Source of the DNA: Dicaeum eximium
Taxonomy: Eukaryota > Chordata > Aves > Passeriformes > Dicaeidae
Assembly (NCBI GenBank): GCA_013396995.1
Contig: VWZP01008288.1
Coordinates: forward strand, 128,857 to 192,856
Length of the DNA stretch: 64,000 nucleotides
Direction of reading: 5' to 3'
Below are positions 53,401-64,000 of this stretch, one piece after another. The notes below the pieces were generated by a model. It was given only the letters and a program-made list of their open reading frames with translations, was not told the origin of the DNA and ran no database searches. The position numbers and the translations under genes were made by a program. The first letter of the stretch is position 1; each line of letters starts with the position of its first letter.

Positions 53401-56400
53401 TAAAACATAAGGTTGAAGTAACAGTGACGATGGCTTCTCTACTTTCCACAGAGCTCTTTCAGAAGAAAGTAATTTATTTAAGACTACAGTGTCATTTAAC
53501 TTGCCAGACCTTTCTCAGAGCTTAAATAAAACTGCAATGATTATACATTTTCATCTGTCTCAGCAAGAAAACCATCAATTATGTTGGTCTGACCTGCCCC
53601 TTCCAGCAAAGGGAGAGATACATTTAGAATATGTCACCCACCCACAGAGAAGATATAATTTGGACTATCTGGATGATGATTTTGTTGGGGGCCATTACAC
53701 CAGTTTCTGCTAATGTATTATGCGTTAATTTTTCATTTTGATGCACAGCTTTCATGCCTCATTGGGAATTGCTGTTAGCTTAAACCTATGAATCCCTGTC
53801 CAGAAAACTTCCTCCCTCACCCACCTCCTCCCCCACCATGGCTTTTGTCTGCTCGTGTATGTCCCCCTCACTCTCAGGCAAACTTTTTCTACTTTTCTAA
53901 TTTGACTACTACTTCTCCTTAACATCATTCAGACCCCAGGCAGGTGCCATCAATCTCTGGCACTGCCATTTTCCCAAGAAATAGAGGGCAGAGGCAAATA
54001 CTTGCAATTCAGAAGTGCTGGAGGGCTGTGCTAGCTTTGTAGCATGAGATTTGTGGCCACATTTCTTTATTTTCCTTTTTTTTTTTTTTTTTTAAGAAAA
54101 TGTGCCATTTTCTACTTCCAGCAAATGGTTTAAACAAGTAAAAGTGACTTTTTAAAGTGCAATACATGGTTTCTCAGATTGGATGCACAATAAAGAGCGC
54201 TGAGCAACCGTGCTATTTTGCTGCCTGCAAACTAAGAATTAGTGTCGTGTGTCAGAATTCCCCTGAAGGTACAGATTTAGTCTAAAAGTAAAGAATTTCT
54301 GTTAAAGGCACTGAAAAAATTGCACATAACCCTGGGGATGGTTTTGAAATTTCTGCAGCATGTTCAAACAAAACAACATTTTTTTTTAGGTAGAAACTTA
54401 GAAGCAGAAATCTAGAGAAACTTTAGGATGTTTACTCTCTGCTTAAAGCTACACATAACCCTTTACTACAAAAGTGAGTTATATGTCTAGATCAAAAGCC
54501 AAACTCATCCTTAAGCATGCTAGTAAATTTATACAACAGCTCACAGAAAACTTTCATCGATCCAGAATCTCCTACAGTTTGTATTACTAGTGATGTCCCA
54601 TGCCAAAGCCATGAACTGGTTGGACAAGAATTCAGAAAGCATTTATAATATTAAAAAAAAAAATTTGGAACTACTCTGGCATATGGCACTTGTTTGAAGT
54701 AAGGCAGGAAGTGGTGAAACTCATTTATGTCTAGCAATGACAACTTGATCAAGGAAGCATCTTTTGCAAAAGATCTTTAGCAAATCAGAAAGCATGGGAA
54801 TGCTGTAGAAAGCATTTTGAAAAGCTAAGCTGAAATTCACTTCTGTGGTGGAAACCAGTAAACTGAAGTTAAGAAATTAGTTTCAATTTTGCAATCTCTT
54901 AAAAATTATAGTCTCATACTCCTTGCACTGCATAACATTTTCCCTTATATATTTTGTATTTTTCAAAAAATATTATTTCTTCCTAACTGCATTACTTCTA
55001 CTTGGAAATGTTTTCTCCAAGCCATCTCTTTCTGATACCTTTAGTTTAGAAAAACCTAACCTGTGCTACACGGGAGGTTGCTACCAAAGGCAAATCAGAA
55101 AACAACCCCAAACCACCTTCTGCCCCTCAGCCATCTTCTACTGCTGCATTGTTGGGACCTCCAAATCACTTGTCTCTTTGCAGGCTCAGATGCTGAGGGC
55201 CAGGATGCCCAACCCACGTCCCAGGCCATTCTGCATGGCCACCCTCCCCAGCCAGTGGCCACTGCTGCTTTGGCTTTGCTGCAGACTGCTCCAGTGGTGT
55301 CCCTCCCAGCTGGTGCTGGTCTGCAGCTCACCTGCAAGCCCCAGGAGCACTCAGGCTGATGTCTCTCACCTGACCAGGCTGTGCTGGGGAGCAGATTGAA
55401 AACCATGGACCTGTGAGTAACATTTCCATTCCTTAATGCCTGCAGAAGACATCTTGGAGCTCCAAGCTGCTTTTGGGAGGAAAGTGAGCTATGGATTTGA
55501 ATGAGTGCCAGAATTCTAAATGAGGCTATTATGGGTTGTGCTGGTTTCCTGAAGACATGCTGCTGGTGGAGGTGCTGGTGAGAGACACGACACAGCGAGG
55601 GCCAAGCTGTGCAGCCTTATGGCAAGTGTGTTGGCAGCCCTTGGCTACTGGCAGGAGTGGGCTCTCTAACATATGGGTCATGAGGACAACATGAGGAATA
55701 GCTAAGCTTCCAAAACTGCATTCCTCAGTATCTGAGTGCCCTAGAGGGGAAATGAAGAGCTAGAGAACATGGTGGCAGAGAAAGTGTCCTTCAGAGCCCA
55801 GTCCTGGATACTGTGACAGTGTAGGGACAGCCAGAAGTTGGTGAGATATGTGTCTCAGAACCAGGCTAATCTGTTTTACTAATTTTGCATATTAGAATAT
55901 TTTAAAACCTGCTGGTTTTGCATAGAGATGAATCACAGGATTCTGTTTCTGAGAGACCAAGATCAAAAAGGGAAACCACATGGACTGGGAGCAGGAACTG
56001 TAATTTGTGGTCTTTTGTTTTGAAAACAAACTAAGCCTGCAATCCTCAGTATTGCATAATCTACTTCCATGCTCAGGAATTTTGAACTTTGGCTTTAAGA
56101 GATTACCATATGAGCTTCTACTTCAAATCTAATTATTGCCTAACCTATGTATTTCTTTCTACATACAGATTTCACCAATAGGAATAGAAGATGTAGACCA
56201 TGGAAGACTGACCTTCTGTCCCAAATTACCACATATTTTGAGATGCAGTTTGGTGGAATGGCTTTCTCCAAAACAGGGTACAAGTCAGCTTTCCTGACTT
56301 ATGTGATGCCAGTATTTGCCCTTGCAACTTTTGTACAAAATTGTTCTGATGGAACTACTCTAAGCTTCTCTCACCCCCCTCATCTGGACGCTCCTCTCCT

Positions 56401-57602
56401 TCCCATGTAGCCTCATTTCCAAACAGCCTCTTTCTTCCTGTGCTTAGAGTCCTAAAACTTCTTCCACCATGCCCACAAGGACAAAATTCTCAAGTGTTGA
56501 AGATGCATTGCAGAAGAGGTGAGAAGGATGGGCTCCCACCGAGGCAAGCAGGACAGACTCCCATCATCCTCAGCTGGCTGGCAGCTGTGAAAATACCCCT
56601 GTAGTCAGGGCTATTTTGTGCCCTTTTGTAGCTCTGACTCACTGAAGTTGTCCACAGCCAGAATACACAGCCCTGCTGCCAGCTTTCCTCTATGTCTCAC
56701 CCCTGTTCTATGGGCTGAAGGGTAAATGATGTATTTGGGGGAAACAAGAAAGAATGGAGCCTTCTGAGTCCCTAAAGGAACCTGGCAGGGAGATCGAGAG
56801 GCACAGACATGGCTGCGTCCAAACTTCCCTGTAAATGAAGGATTTTTGAGAGGTAAAAATTTCCACAGTTTTGTGTACAAGCCTGAAGGTGTTGGAAATC
56901 CCCAGATCATCCTGGTGGGGACATTAAAGTACTGCATGAAGCTACACAAGAACATTCAGAATCTTCTGAAAATTTTGGCGCATGTGTAACTGTCACTTGG
57001 CAATTATGTGCTTTTTTCGTATGAAACAAGCTGCCAGCTGAAGGACTGTTGGCTGCTGTGTTACATGTGTTACATTTACAAAGATATTTTATAAGGTGAT
57101 AGGCTGAGTAACAGTTTGCAAATGCAAGCTGAATGTATTTTTTATATCTGCGTGTGTGTGATGTTCTGTAGGATGAGACACATTGGGGATAACTGACACA
57201 GATTGTGTTCTTAATGTGCCACTGACCTCTTAATGCACTCTAGTTCTGCAGATAAAGCAAAATTGGGATGGACTCTATGGGTGCTAGAAAGTCAGTTCAG
57301 CCACTACAGATAGATTGATGTTAAGAACTGCTTCAACCTAGATAATTTGAATGAACCAGATATGGTTATAAATACTCTTCTGAATGTGAATGTGTTTCCA
57401 GTGTGAGATATGAGATATAGATTTGGTTGTTCGCTTAAAAATGGAAGGAAAAAGCTGCAGATGGTGTTTTCTTTGGGTTTTTTTAAATTAAAATGATTTT
57501 TAATGAGAAATATTGATGCTTCCAAGCCATTGGAAAATTTTCTTTCTGATCAACACTTTCTGGTTTTTTGGTTTTTGTTCGTTTTTTTTTTTTTTCCCCC
57601 AG

Positions 57603-57706
57603 GCCTCAGTCACTGAAAAATGAGCCCAAAGAGGAAAGGCAGCCCAAGGCAACCCAGCCATGTCCTGCTGCAGAGGAGAACAGAGAAGATGGCAAGGGAG
57701 ATGAAG
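57603..57706 (+). other. Exon-like block of unknown origin
   Basis: A long T-run followed by CCCCCAG looks like a strong acceptor, and GATGAAG|GTGAGC is a near-ideal donor 104 nt later. The block is open in one frame and encodes QSLKNEPKEERQPKATQP, then CPAAEENREDGKGDE: highly charged, with no family I recognise. It could be an exon of an unknown plus-strand transcript or chance. Confidence 0.25.
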
Positions 57707-59360
57707 GTGAGCTGGCTGCAGAAAGAGGGCATGGGCTCTGCTCTCTGCTGGCAGGGCACCTGCAGAGGATGTGACAGCAGCCCTCAGACACCACTAAATG
57801 TAGAGCAGCCCCAGAACAGAGTTAGGTGCAGAATGTTTGCAGAGCCCAGAGCAAACACTTGAGTAGCTAGCCCTTGAGTGCCATGCTGCCAGGACTGCCC
57901 AAACCTGGCACCTCCCGGTGTTTGCAAGGGGCAGCTACACCCACACAACCTGCAATCACAGCTGGGCAGTGCAGCTACCCCACAGATGCCTTTGGAGCCG
58001 ACAGAATTTCAGTAGATCCTGGCTTGTCTACGGGCCACAGTGCTGGAGGAAAAGTTCATCAGCTGTACGTGCTCCCACTTTATCTGAACAAGTCCCTTCA
58101 CATCCCTCTTTTTGCACCAGCTTGCTTTCAGGGGCGTTATCACGAGTCAGCACAAAGCAATTTTACTCACAGCGCTGCCTGCAGCCCCTTTGGGCTGGGG
58201 GCTTAGAGAGTTCACACGGGCGGTGCAGGCTCTGCCAAAACAGAGTTTAATTTACTAACAGAGATACAATCTAAACAGCTACAGATTTTCTGGGCATTTC
58301 TGCGCCTTTCTGAGCCTCTTGTGCGGCAGCGGGAAGTTGTGCTGCCTCTGCAGCATTTACCTAGGTTTTCCAAGAGGGAAATGTGCAGCAAATAAAGGAA
58401 CCGGGATGCAAAAGAGTGGCAGCTGCTTTAGGACTGTTAGAGAGGCTCTTTTACAGACGAATGAACCGTCAATTTGTAGTAAGACATTGTTTTCTAAACA
58501 TAGCATGAAAACTGTTATCTTGCCTGGCTGGTCATTAGAAGAGAGATAATTACAGTCTGTGTGCGACAGCCGGGCCCAGGACAGGGGCTGCATTGTCCCA
58601 GGTCCCAGCTGAGCTCCAGCGCAGGCTCCCCAGGCAGCGCTGGGACAAGGGGGCTCCTTGTGCCCCGGCAAGTTCAAAAGAGGAATTGAAGTGCTCTAAG
58701 TAGGTGTTAAGCACCTATTTCTCTCTCCGACTCTGGACTTAAAAATCTACTCCACAAGAGAAAGATGTGGAGGGCAGATCCGTGACTACTGTAGCTGCAT
58801 CTTCTCTTGCTTTTTGTACAATACATGCTGTGATTATTATTTTTCTTTTATAAAAAAAAAATCAAACCCCAAACCATTGGCTTTGCAGTTCTGTGTTTCT
58901 GTTTTTCAACACAGATTAATAGGATCTGTATAATGGACAGGATTTCAGAAGGAAGGACATAATATATGTTCAGTGTCCACTTCCTGAGTCCTGAATGAGA
59001 AACTTAAAAACTCAGCTGATGCTGCAGCAGGCTGGAGGAGTCCTGGTGTGTACTCAGAGCTTCAGGGAGCCAGAACATCCCTCCAGGACTGCCAGGAAAT
59101 TCCAGACTTTTGTTTTTCATTACCCATCCAGAAAAGGCACTGCCACCCCAGCCATTTGCAATGGGCCAACACACACCTCGCTGCTCTGGCCCCTGCCCAT
59201 GCCAGTCCCACTCTATAGGCAGTTCATGTCTACAAGTGCCACAGCAGCTTTTTTTCAGGAATACAGTCATAGTTTCAGGTAGTAAACTGAGCTATCACTT
59301 TTTCTTGCTCATTTCACTCAGGTGCCTTAAATTACTTACCTATCGATACTTAAATTGAAA

Positions 59361-59458
59361 GAGAATCGGTTTAGATTAGATATTAGGAAGGAATTTTTCA
59401 CTGTGAGGGTGCTGTGGCACTGCCACAGCTTGTCCAGAGAAGTTGTGGATGTCACGTG
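59361..59458 (+). mobile_element. CR1 fragment, short and diverged
   Basis: TTTAGATTAGATATTAGGAA followed by GAATTTTTCACTGTGAGGGT and CAGCTTGTCCAGAGAAGT matches the same CR1 3' region as the copy at 36 kb, but stops before the terminal tail. It is more diverged, so probably older. Confidence 0.7.
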
Positions 59459-61490
59459 AAGTGTTTTCTGGCTAGAGCTTTATTTGTGGTTCAGAGGGGA
59501 AAAGGAAAATGTTCAAAATTCTCCAGGCAGACCAGATACAGTCAAGTTTTTGATGTCATTGTTACATAAACGTCAGGTTTATTTTTAGCAACGTTTTCTA
59601 AGAAGCAATGGCCAGAAATAATAAATAATTCTGACATTTCCTATGAAGTAATTGGCCTGTTTTCCAGCTTCTGTGTTCACACTGTGGCTCAGGTGAAATA
59701 CTCTCAGATGGCCCTTTTAGAAATACTCCAATTAATTTTGACAAAAAGGGGTGTAATAATTAATTCCTACTAGTTCTGTGAAAGTCAGTAACTGGGTGAA
59801 AAGGGAGCACCTTGTTAATGCCTCCTCTAAAGGAAAGGCTTTTTTAGGATCTCATCCTTATTAGACAAAAGAGAATGCAAGTGGAGTATCTTTCTTGCAT
59901 TCCAAGTGTGAGGAAAGCTGGTGTAGCTAGTAAAACTGCTTGGTTCAACCAGTCAGTGCTAAGTGTTGTAATTATACCACTAGGGAAAGTAGTGTCTCAC
60001 ATTAAGTAAAGGTAGGAACAATTAAAGACCAAGTTAAGAACATAACATTACTACTACAGGTGGGACCACAGTATTGACAGTACATTCAAAGTTTCTTCTT
60101 AAAAAACCACTTTTTATCTACTGAATAACTAAAAGACAGGAAGTCCTTTTTGTCATCCTAGTGAGAACAGCCTCAGCAACTCAAAGGATTAAATAAAACA
60201 TGCAAGCAAAGTAAGTCTTTGTTTAATATAAGATACTAACTCAGTATTTGAAAATTAATGTGTCTGTAATGCTGTTATTTTTGCTGGAGTTCTTTGCATC
60301 TCTGAAAGAGATCAGTCTTACAGCCATGACTGTCATTTAAGTGATGAACTGAGTAAAGTCTGAAGAAAATGGTAACACAGAAAAACATAGATTTTCTTTG
60401 AGTGTAGACAAGTGCAAAGTGTTTTTAACTTCAGGATGTAAACAGCAAAACACAATCTATAAACATATACAACTCCATGGCTCTTCTCAGTTAAAATGTA
60501 TTTTAAAAGACGTCTAAACAGAATTTTCTCTGTGTGTTTTCTTGTTTTGATGTTTTGTTTAAATTTCAGAGAGGTTAGAGAGAAAACAGTGTGCTCCAAG
60601 GAGGACTTGCCTCTGTAATGTGTAATTTTGCTTTTTGCTCTGAATGTGACGTAGTTCCCATAAACTCTAGGAACAAAATATTAACTAGAGTTGATATTTA
60701 GCTTGGGGCATTTGGTTCATGTTTGTACTAGTTGGAGAGAAATCCCATTTTGAAGAGACTTATCAAGACTCTAATCTCTCTGCAGAGAGCTGAGTGGCTG
60801 TGGCAGGCTTGACAATGCTATTCATTTTTGGAGCCTCACCACCAAAACAAGCACTCAGCACAAAAGAATGTATAGAGTCTGGGCTACTGTACTGTTCATA
60901 CATCTGTATCTATCCATGGCCAAAAGAGTTCACACCACAGAAACACACATCACTGCAATAATACCATTTTCCATTCTGTGCCTTGGACATGAGTGTTCAC
61001 CAGTGTCAGGTAGGGTTTATTAATGATACAACACACACCTTCCCATTGATCAAAAAGATTTTGTGGAAAAGTCTTGAAACCAAAACAGTTTTTAACTGAG
61101 GAACAAGTTGCATTGTCTATCACAAACTATTTAAACAGAAAGCTTTAATAAATGTCTACTGGTGTGTGGCTTTTATACACCATTCTTTATCACACAGTTA
61201 AGTCCTTGCTGTTCAGGCAGTGAGTATGTGTCCACTTTAACAGTAGGGGCTTAATGCTTTCATAAATACTTTATGAAGTATATATGAGTAAAGTACAGTT
61301 TCATTCTACATTTATGTCTTCATCTTCTTAGGTCTTTGATCCTAAGCACACAGCTGGAATGCTAAATAAAACATTATGTCCCTACAGTTTCTCAGCAGTG
61401 AAAATATTTAACTATTACCAACAGGCAAAAAACACAACTTCCCCTTCTCCCCCCTAATTAAATATAGCAGAAAAACAACATCAGAATTAC

Positions 61491-61815
61491 CTTGCTTGAG
61501 GTGTGCAACTTTTTATTCCTTTTCTCCACACAGTGTGAAAGTGGGTTTTTTTCCAAGCTTTTCTGTACCCCAAACTCCAGCCAACATTATTCTAGAGAAG
61601 GAGAGGCAGGCAGCAGAGGGAGGCCTGGACACCTTTTTTCTTTCAGAGAGGAGCTAATCAAACATTCCCATCAAGCTCCGAGCTCTGTGAAAGGCACATT
61701 GCTCTCTCTCTCCCCCCTTCCCTCCCTCTGCTCCTCTCTCCCTCTCTGTCTCTCTCTCTCTGTCTTTCCCTCTCCCTCCCGCACACACAGACGTACAGAG
61801 CTCCTTACACTGATT
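61491..61815 (-). other. Candidate VIT 5' non-coding exon
   Basis: The minus strand ends in a donor CAAGCAAG|GTAATTC. Its 5' limit is estimated from a TATA-like element about 30 nt upstream. It contains the GA-rich complement of the pyrimidine tract and a short upstream ORF. Position and orientation suit a first exon of VIT about 14 kb before the coding start, but no sequence identity to a known VIT exon was established. Confidence 0.3.
61698..61785 (+). repeat. Pyrimidine-rich (TC)n tract
   Basis: Nearly pure C/T on the plus strand, made of TCTC, CCCT and TGTC blocks, just before the run ACACACAGACG. It sits inside the candidate 5' exon of VIT. Confidence 0.85.
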
Positions 61816-61840
61816 TAGCAGCTGAATTAGGCGGTCCTAT

Positions 61841-61850
61841 TTTAAATATA
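61841..61850 (-). promoter_or_regulatory. TATA-like element, candidate VIT promoter
   Basis: Minus-strand TATATTTAAA in ACGTATATTTAAAATAGG, upstream of the candidate first exon. Such motifs are common by chance in AT-rich DNA. Confidence 0.25.
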
Positions 61851-64000
61851 CGTTCCCTCCCACATATTTTTGGTAGGGATTTCTATGCTCCTTTTGCACT
61901 AGCCTGTCAGATTTGTCGTTTTTCTCTTTTGGGAAGTGAAGCTTTACTCAACTGATGTTTTGGCTCATTTTTTTTCAGTCTCCCCGTGCAGCTCAGCACT
62001 GTAGTCAAATGACTAGAACTAGCAGATGAGAGTAAACCACACAGCCTTAAAGATTATAGCTGCAGAACAGTTAGATGTGGATCAGGTTTAAAGAGAAAAA
62101 ATATCTTTTGAAGAGACAGGCTGTGATGCCTTTACGTATGTGAATAGCATCGTATTCCCCCAGCAGTTTCCCTGAAGTCAGAGGATTAATGACAGAATAA
62201 CTCTGCAAGTCTGGGCACAGAGAAGTAGAAGTACAGAATGAGGGTTCTTTTTGAAGGAGTTGGATGTGAGAATTTAATAAAACGCTCTCAAAGGCTAATA
62301 AACTGGTACTTGCTAATTGTGACCTGGCCAAATGAGATATACAAAAGGACTAGTTTCTTTAAGTATCTGTACACAGATCTCCTAAAATTCTTGGGTAACT
62401 TTAAGAAGAAAAATGTATTGAGATAATCAAGATCATAGCACTTACAAGATTATCACAGAAAGTGCTGGTATCATATTCCAGGATACAAGAATGTAAACTA
62501 TAATTTGCAATTCCATTTAGGTATTCAGAAGTGTATAGATAACACCCATGTTAGGATGGATCTAGTATAAATACAGGAGATTGACTTCAAAACACACATT
62601 AGAAAGACATATAATTCCTGATTTAACAGTCCCCTAAATGCATTTCATTCAAAGGGAAAGTGATTACCTGGTACTTGTAAATATCTACTCCAGTACCTGC
62701 AGAAACTGTGTAACAGCTCAGCATATTAATAAACACTATTAATATCAAAAGTTTATCAACAAGCTCCAGCTGTGTTACTAAGGTATAATGATCAATAATA
62801 AATTTGATTCTCTTAATACAGGAGCTCTGGCTTGCCATGGTGAGTCCATGCAAGGCAGAATGCAGTGGACTGGAAAAAAGCTTCCTCAGACAGCAAATCT
62901 GTTAGCAATTTTACCTAGAAGATCTGCTAGAAACACCACCCCATCTACAAGATTTCTACTAGAAACACCACTCCCCACCCCCCAAGTCTTACTAATTCAA
63001 GTTAACAATTTCACAATATCATCACCTTTTTTATAAAGCTTTGTGGGGTTTAATTATTCAGATAATGAGGGACAAAAGGACCGAGACCTCAGGACTACAA
63101 GTTTAGAGGTATATAGGTGCTAGGGAATAAACATCTAAATACTGGGATTCTGTGGCTAAGTGGCTCTGTGCCATTTCCCAGTGTTGGTGAAAGACTTGAG
63201 CCCTCATGACAACTCCTTACCTGCAGATGCTGATAGATATACTCAAAAATCTTTGGGCACAGAACTTCACTGGTCATTAGCCACTTTCCATTCAAGCAGC
63301 TTATTTTCAGAAATCCATGGGAATCTATGTAGATGTTGATTTGCCTGTATTGCTTTACAGTCTCAGATCAATGGGTCACCAAAGAATCTTGATCTCAAGC
63401 CTGTGCAAAGCGAGAGGACTGAAGACTGAGCTTCTGGCAAACCAAAACATGGCTGGGTGGCAAAGGCACCTGCAGAGCACACAACAGGACTGCATCAAAC
63501 CAGCTGGACTGGTGTTGAGTGATGGAACTGGGAAGCCAGACACAGCAGATGATTGGGATGACTGGTACAGGCAAAAAGTCCTCCTGAGGTTCAGCTTCTG
63601 CTACCCACACCAGCTCACTGAGGGTTGTAGCTGCTGGCATGTGGAACATTGTCAACAAGGCGTCAAAGCAAGAGCCACAGCGCCTACACCCAAGGCCATG
63701 CTTCATTGTTGTTGCTGCAGGGTGGCAGTTTTACAAAAGAAACAGCTTATAGATCCACTTTTCATTTTCCATGGATGAATTATCTTATTTGTGGGTAAAT
63801 TATACCACAGGCAAAGAGCCAGCGTGGTCCTAGCAGGACTTTGCTCAAATGCAATGGTGTGAGAACACAGCTTTGTTGCTTCCAGAAAAACAGCAATAAT
63901 GCAGCCCTGTCCACTCTGCACCCACCTTACTCTCCCAGCCTTGCTGGCTCCACTCCTGGCTCAGGGTCAAGAATGCTGCCAGTTGGGTGGCACATTTCTG
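61851..64000. other. Right-hand flank, no gene recognised
   Basis: Intergenic by inference. In human the next gene beyond the VIT 5' end is FEZ2, divergent from VIT; none of its coding sequence is visible here. A diverged two-copy repeat of about 31 bp (CTAGAAACACCAC units) lies at 62911-62972. The 153-codon plus-strand frame at 63317-63778 has no recognisable motif. Confidence 0.45.
62911..62972. repeat. Diverged two-copy tandem duplication
   Basis: GATCTGCTAGAAACACCAC at 62921 and GATTTCTACTAGAAACACCA at 62951 form two adjacent, slightly diverged units of about 31 bp. Confidence 0.7.

Larger units (their letters stand above)
47460..61490. other. VIT 5' intron or upstream intergenic DNA
   Basis: No named gene found. 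The acceptor at the start of coding exon 1 means this is probably intron up to an unlocated non-coding exon. It holds an A-run at about 48380-48394, three near-tandem GGTTCAGCAG units at 49961-49990, a T-run near 54077-54094, a CR1 fragment at 59361 and an exon-like block at 57603-57706. Open frames at 52467-52892 and 54923-55399 have no recognisable features. Confidence 0.5.

Noticed and set aside
54923..55399. 158-codon plus-strand ORF with a hydrophobic start
   Set aside because: The hydrophobic stretch is translated AT-rich DNA and the rest is GC-rich low complexity. No family resemblance.
63317..63778. 153-codon plus-strand ORF near the right edge
   Set aside because: No recognised domain and no clear exon edges; FEZ2 protein motifs were looked for and not seen.

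Overview
The window is vertebrate genomic DNA, almost certainly from a bird. The evidence is large AT-rich non-coding stretches, GT-AG split exons, and a well-preserved CR1-type LINE 3' end at about 35973-36380 that finishes in the avian ATTCTATGATT tail. I found no bacterial-style gene, CRISPR array or tRNA.

One gene dominates. It is VIT (vitrin), a secreted extracellular-matrix protein with an LCCL domain and two von Willebrand A domains, and it lies on the minus strand. I could place 16 coding exons, from the signal-peptide exon (ATG at 47420) to the stop at 11969. Every junction is in phase, giving a 2121-nt reading frame (706 residues plus stop). Exons 1-2 encode the signal peptide and a basic stretch, and 3-4 the LCCL domain. 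Exons 5-11 encode a Ser/Thr/Pro-rich linker, 11-14 run into and through vWFA1, and 15-16 encode vWFA2. A 3'UTR of about 0.7 kb follows, with AATAAA signals near 11258 and 11045. A candidate TATA-containing first exon lies about 14 kb upstream, at 61491-61815, but is unproven.

Left flank (1-6407): AT-rich DNA on the plus strand ending in a strong poly(A) signal at 6402. Human synteny (FEZ2-VIT-STRN, with VIT and STRN convergent) makes it a candidate for the long 3'UTR or 3' flank of STRN. It also seems to contain decayed CR1 pieces. A small CpG-rich islet (about 6650-6860) and about 4 kb of featureless sequence separate it from VIT. Right flank (47460-64000): VIT 5' intron or intergenic DNA, in which FEZ2 is expected further right. 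It holds one CR1 fragment, a pyrimidine-rich tract and one exon-like block, but no gene I can name.

The most striking feature is a 21-copy, 25-bp minisatellite (41943-42467) in VIT intron 4, directly against exon 4. Its unit is the last 21 nt of exon 4 plus the start of the splice donor, with exactly the T of the donor GT missing. It therefore looks like a tandem array born from an exon/donor junction in which every copy carries a dead donor. Other notable points are an intron with a GC-AG boundary (intron 5) and a run of seven symmetric phase-1 linker exons.
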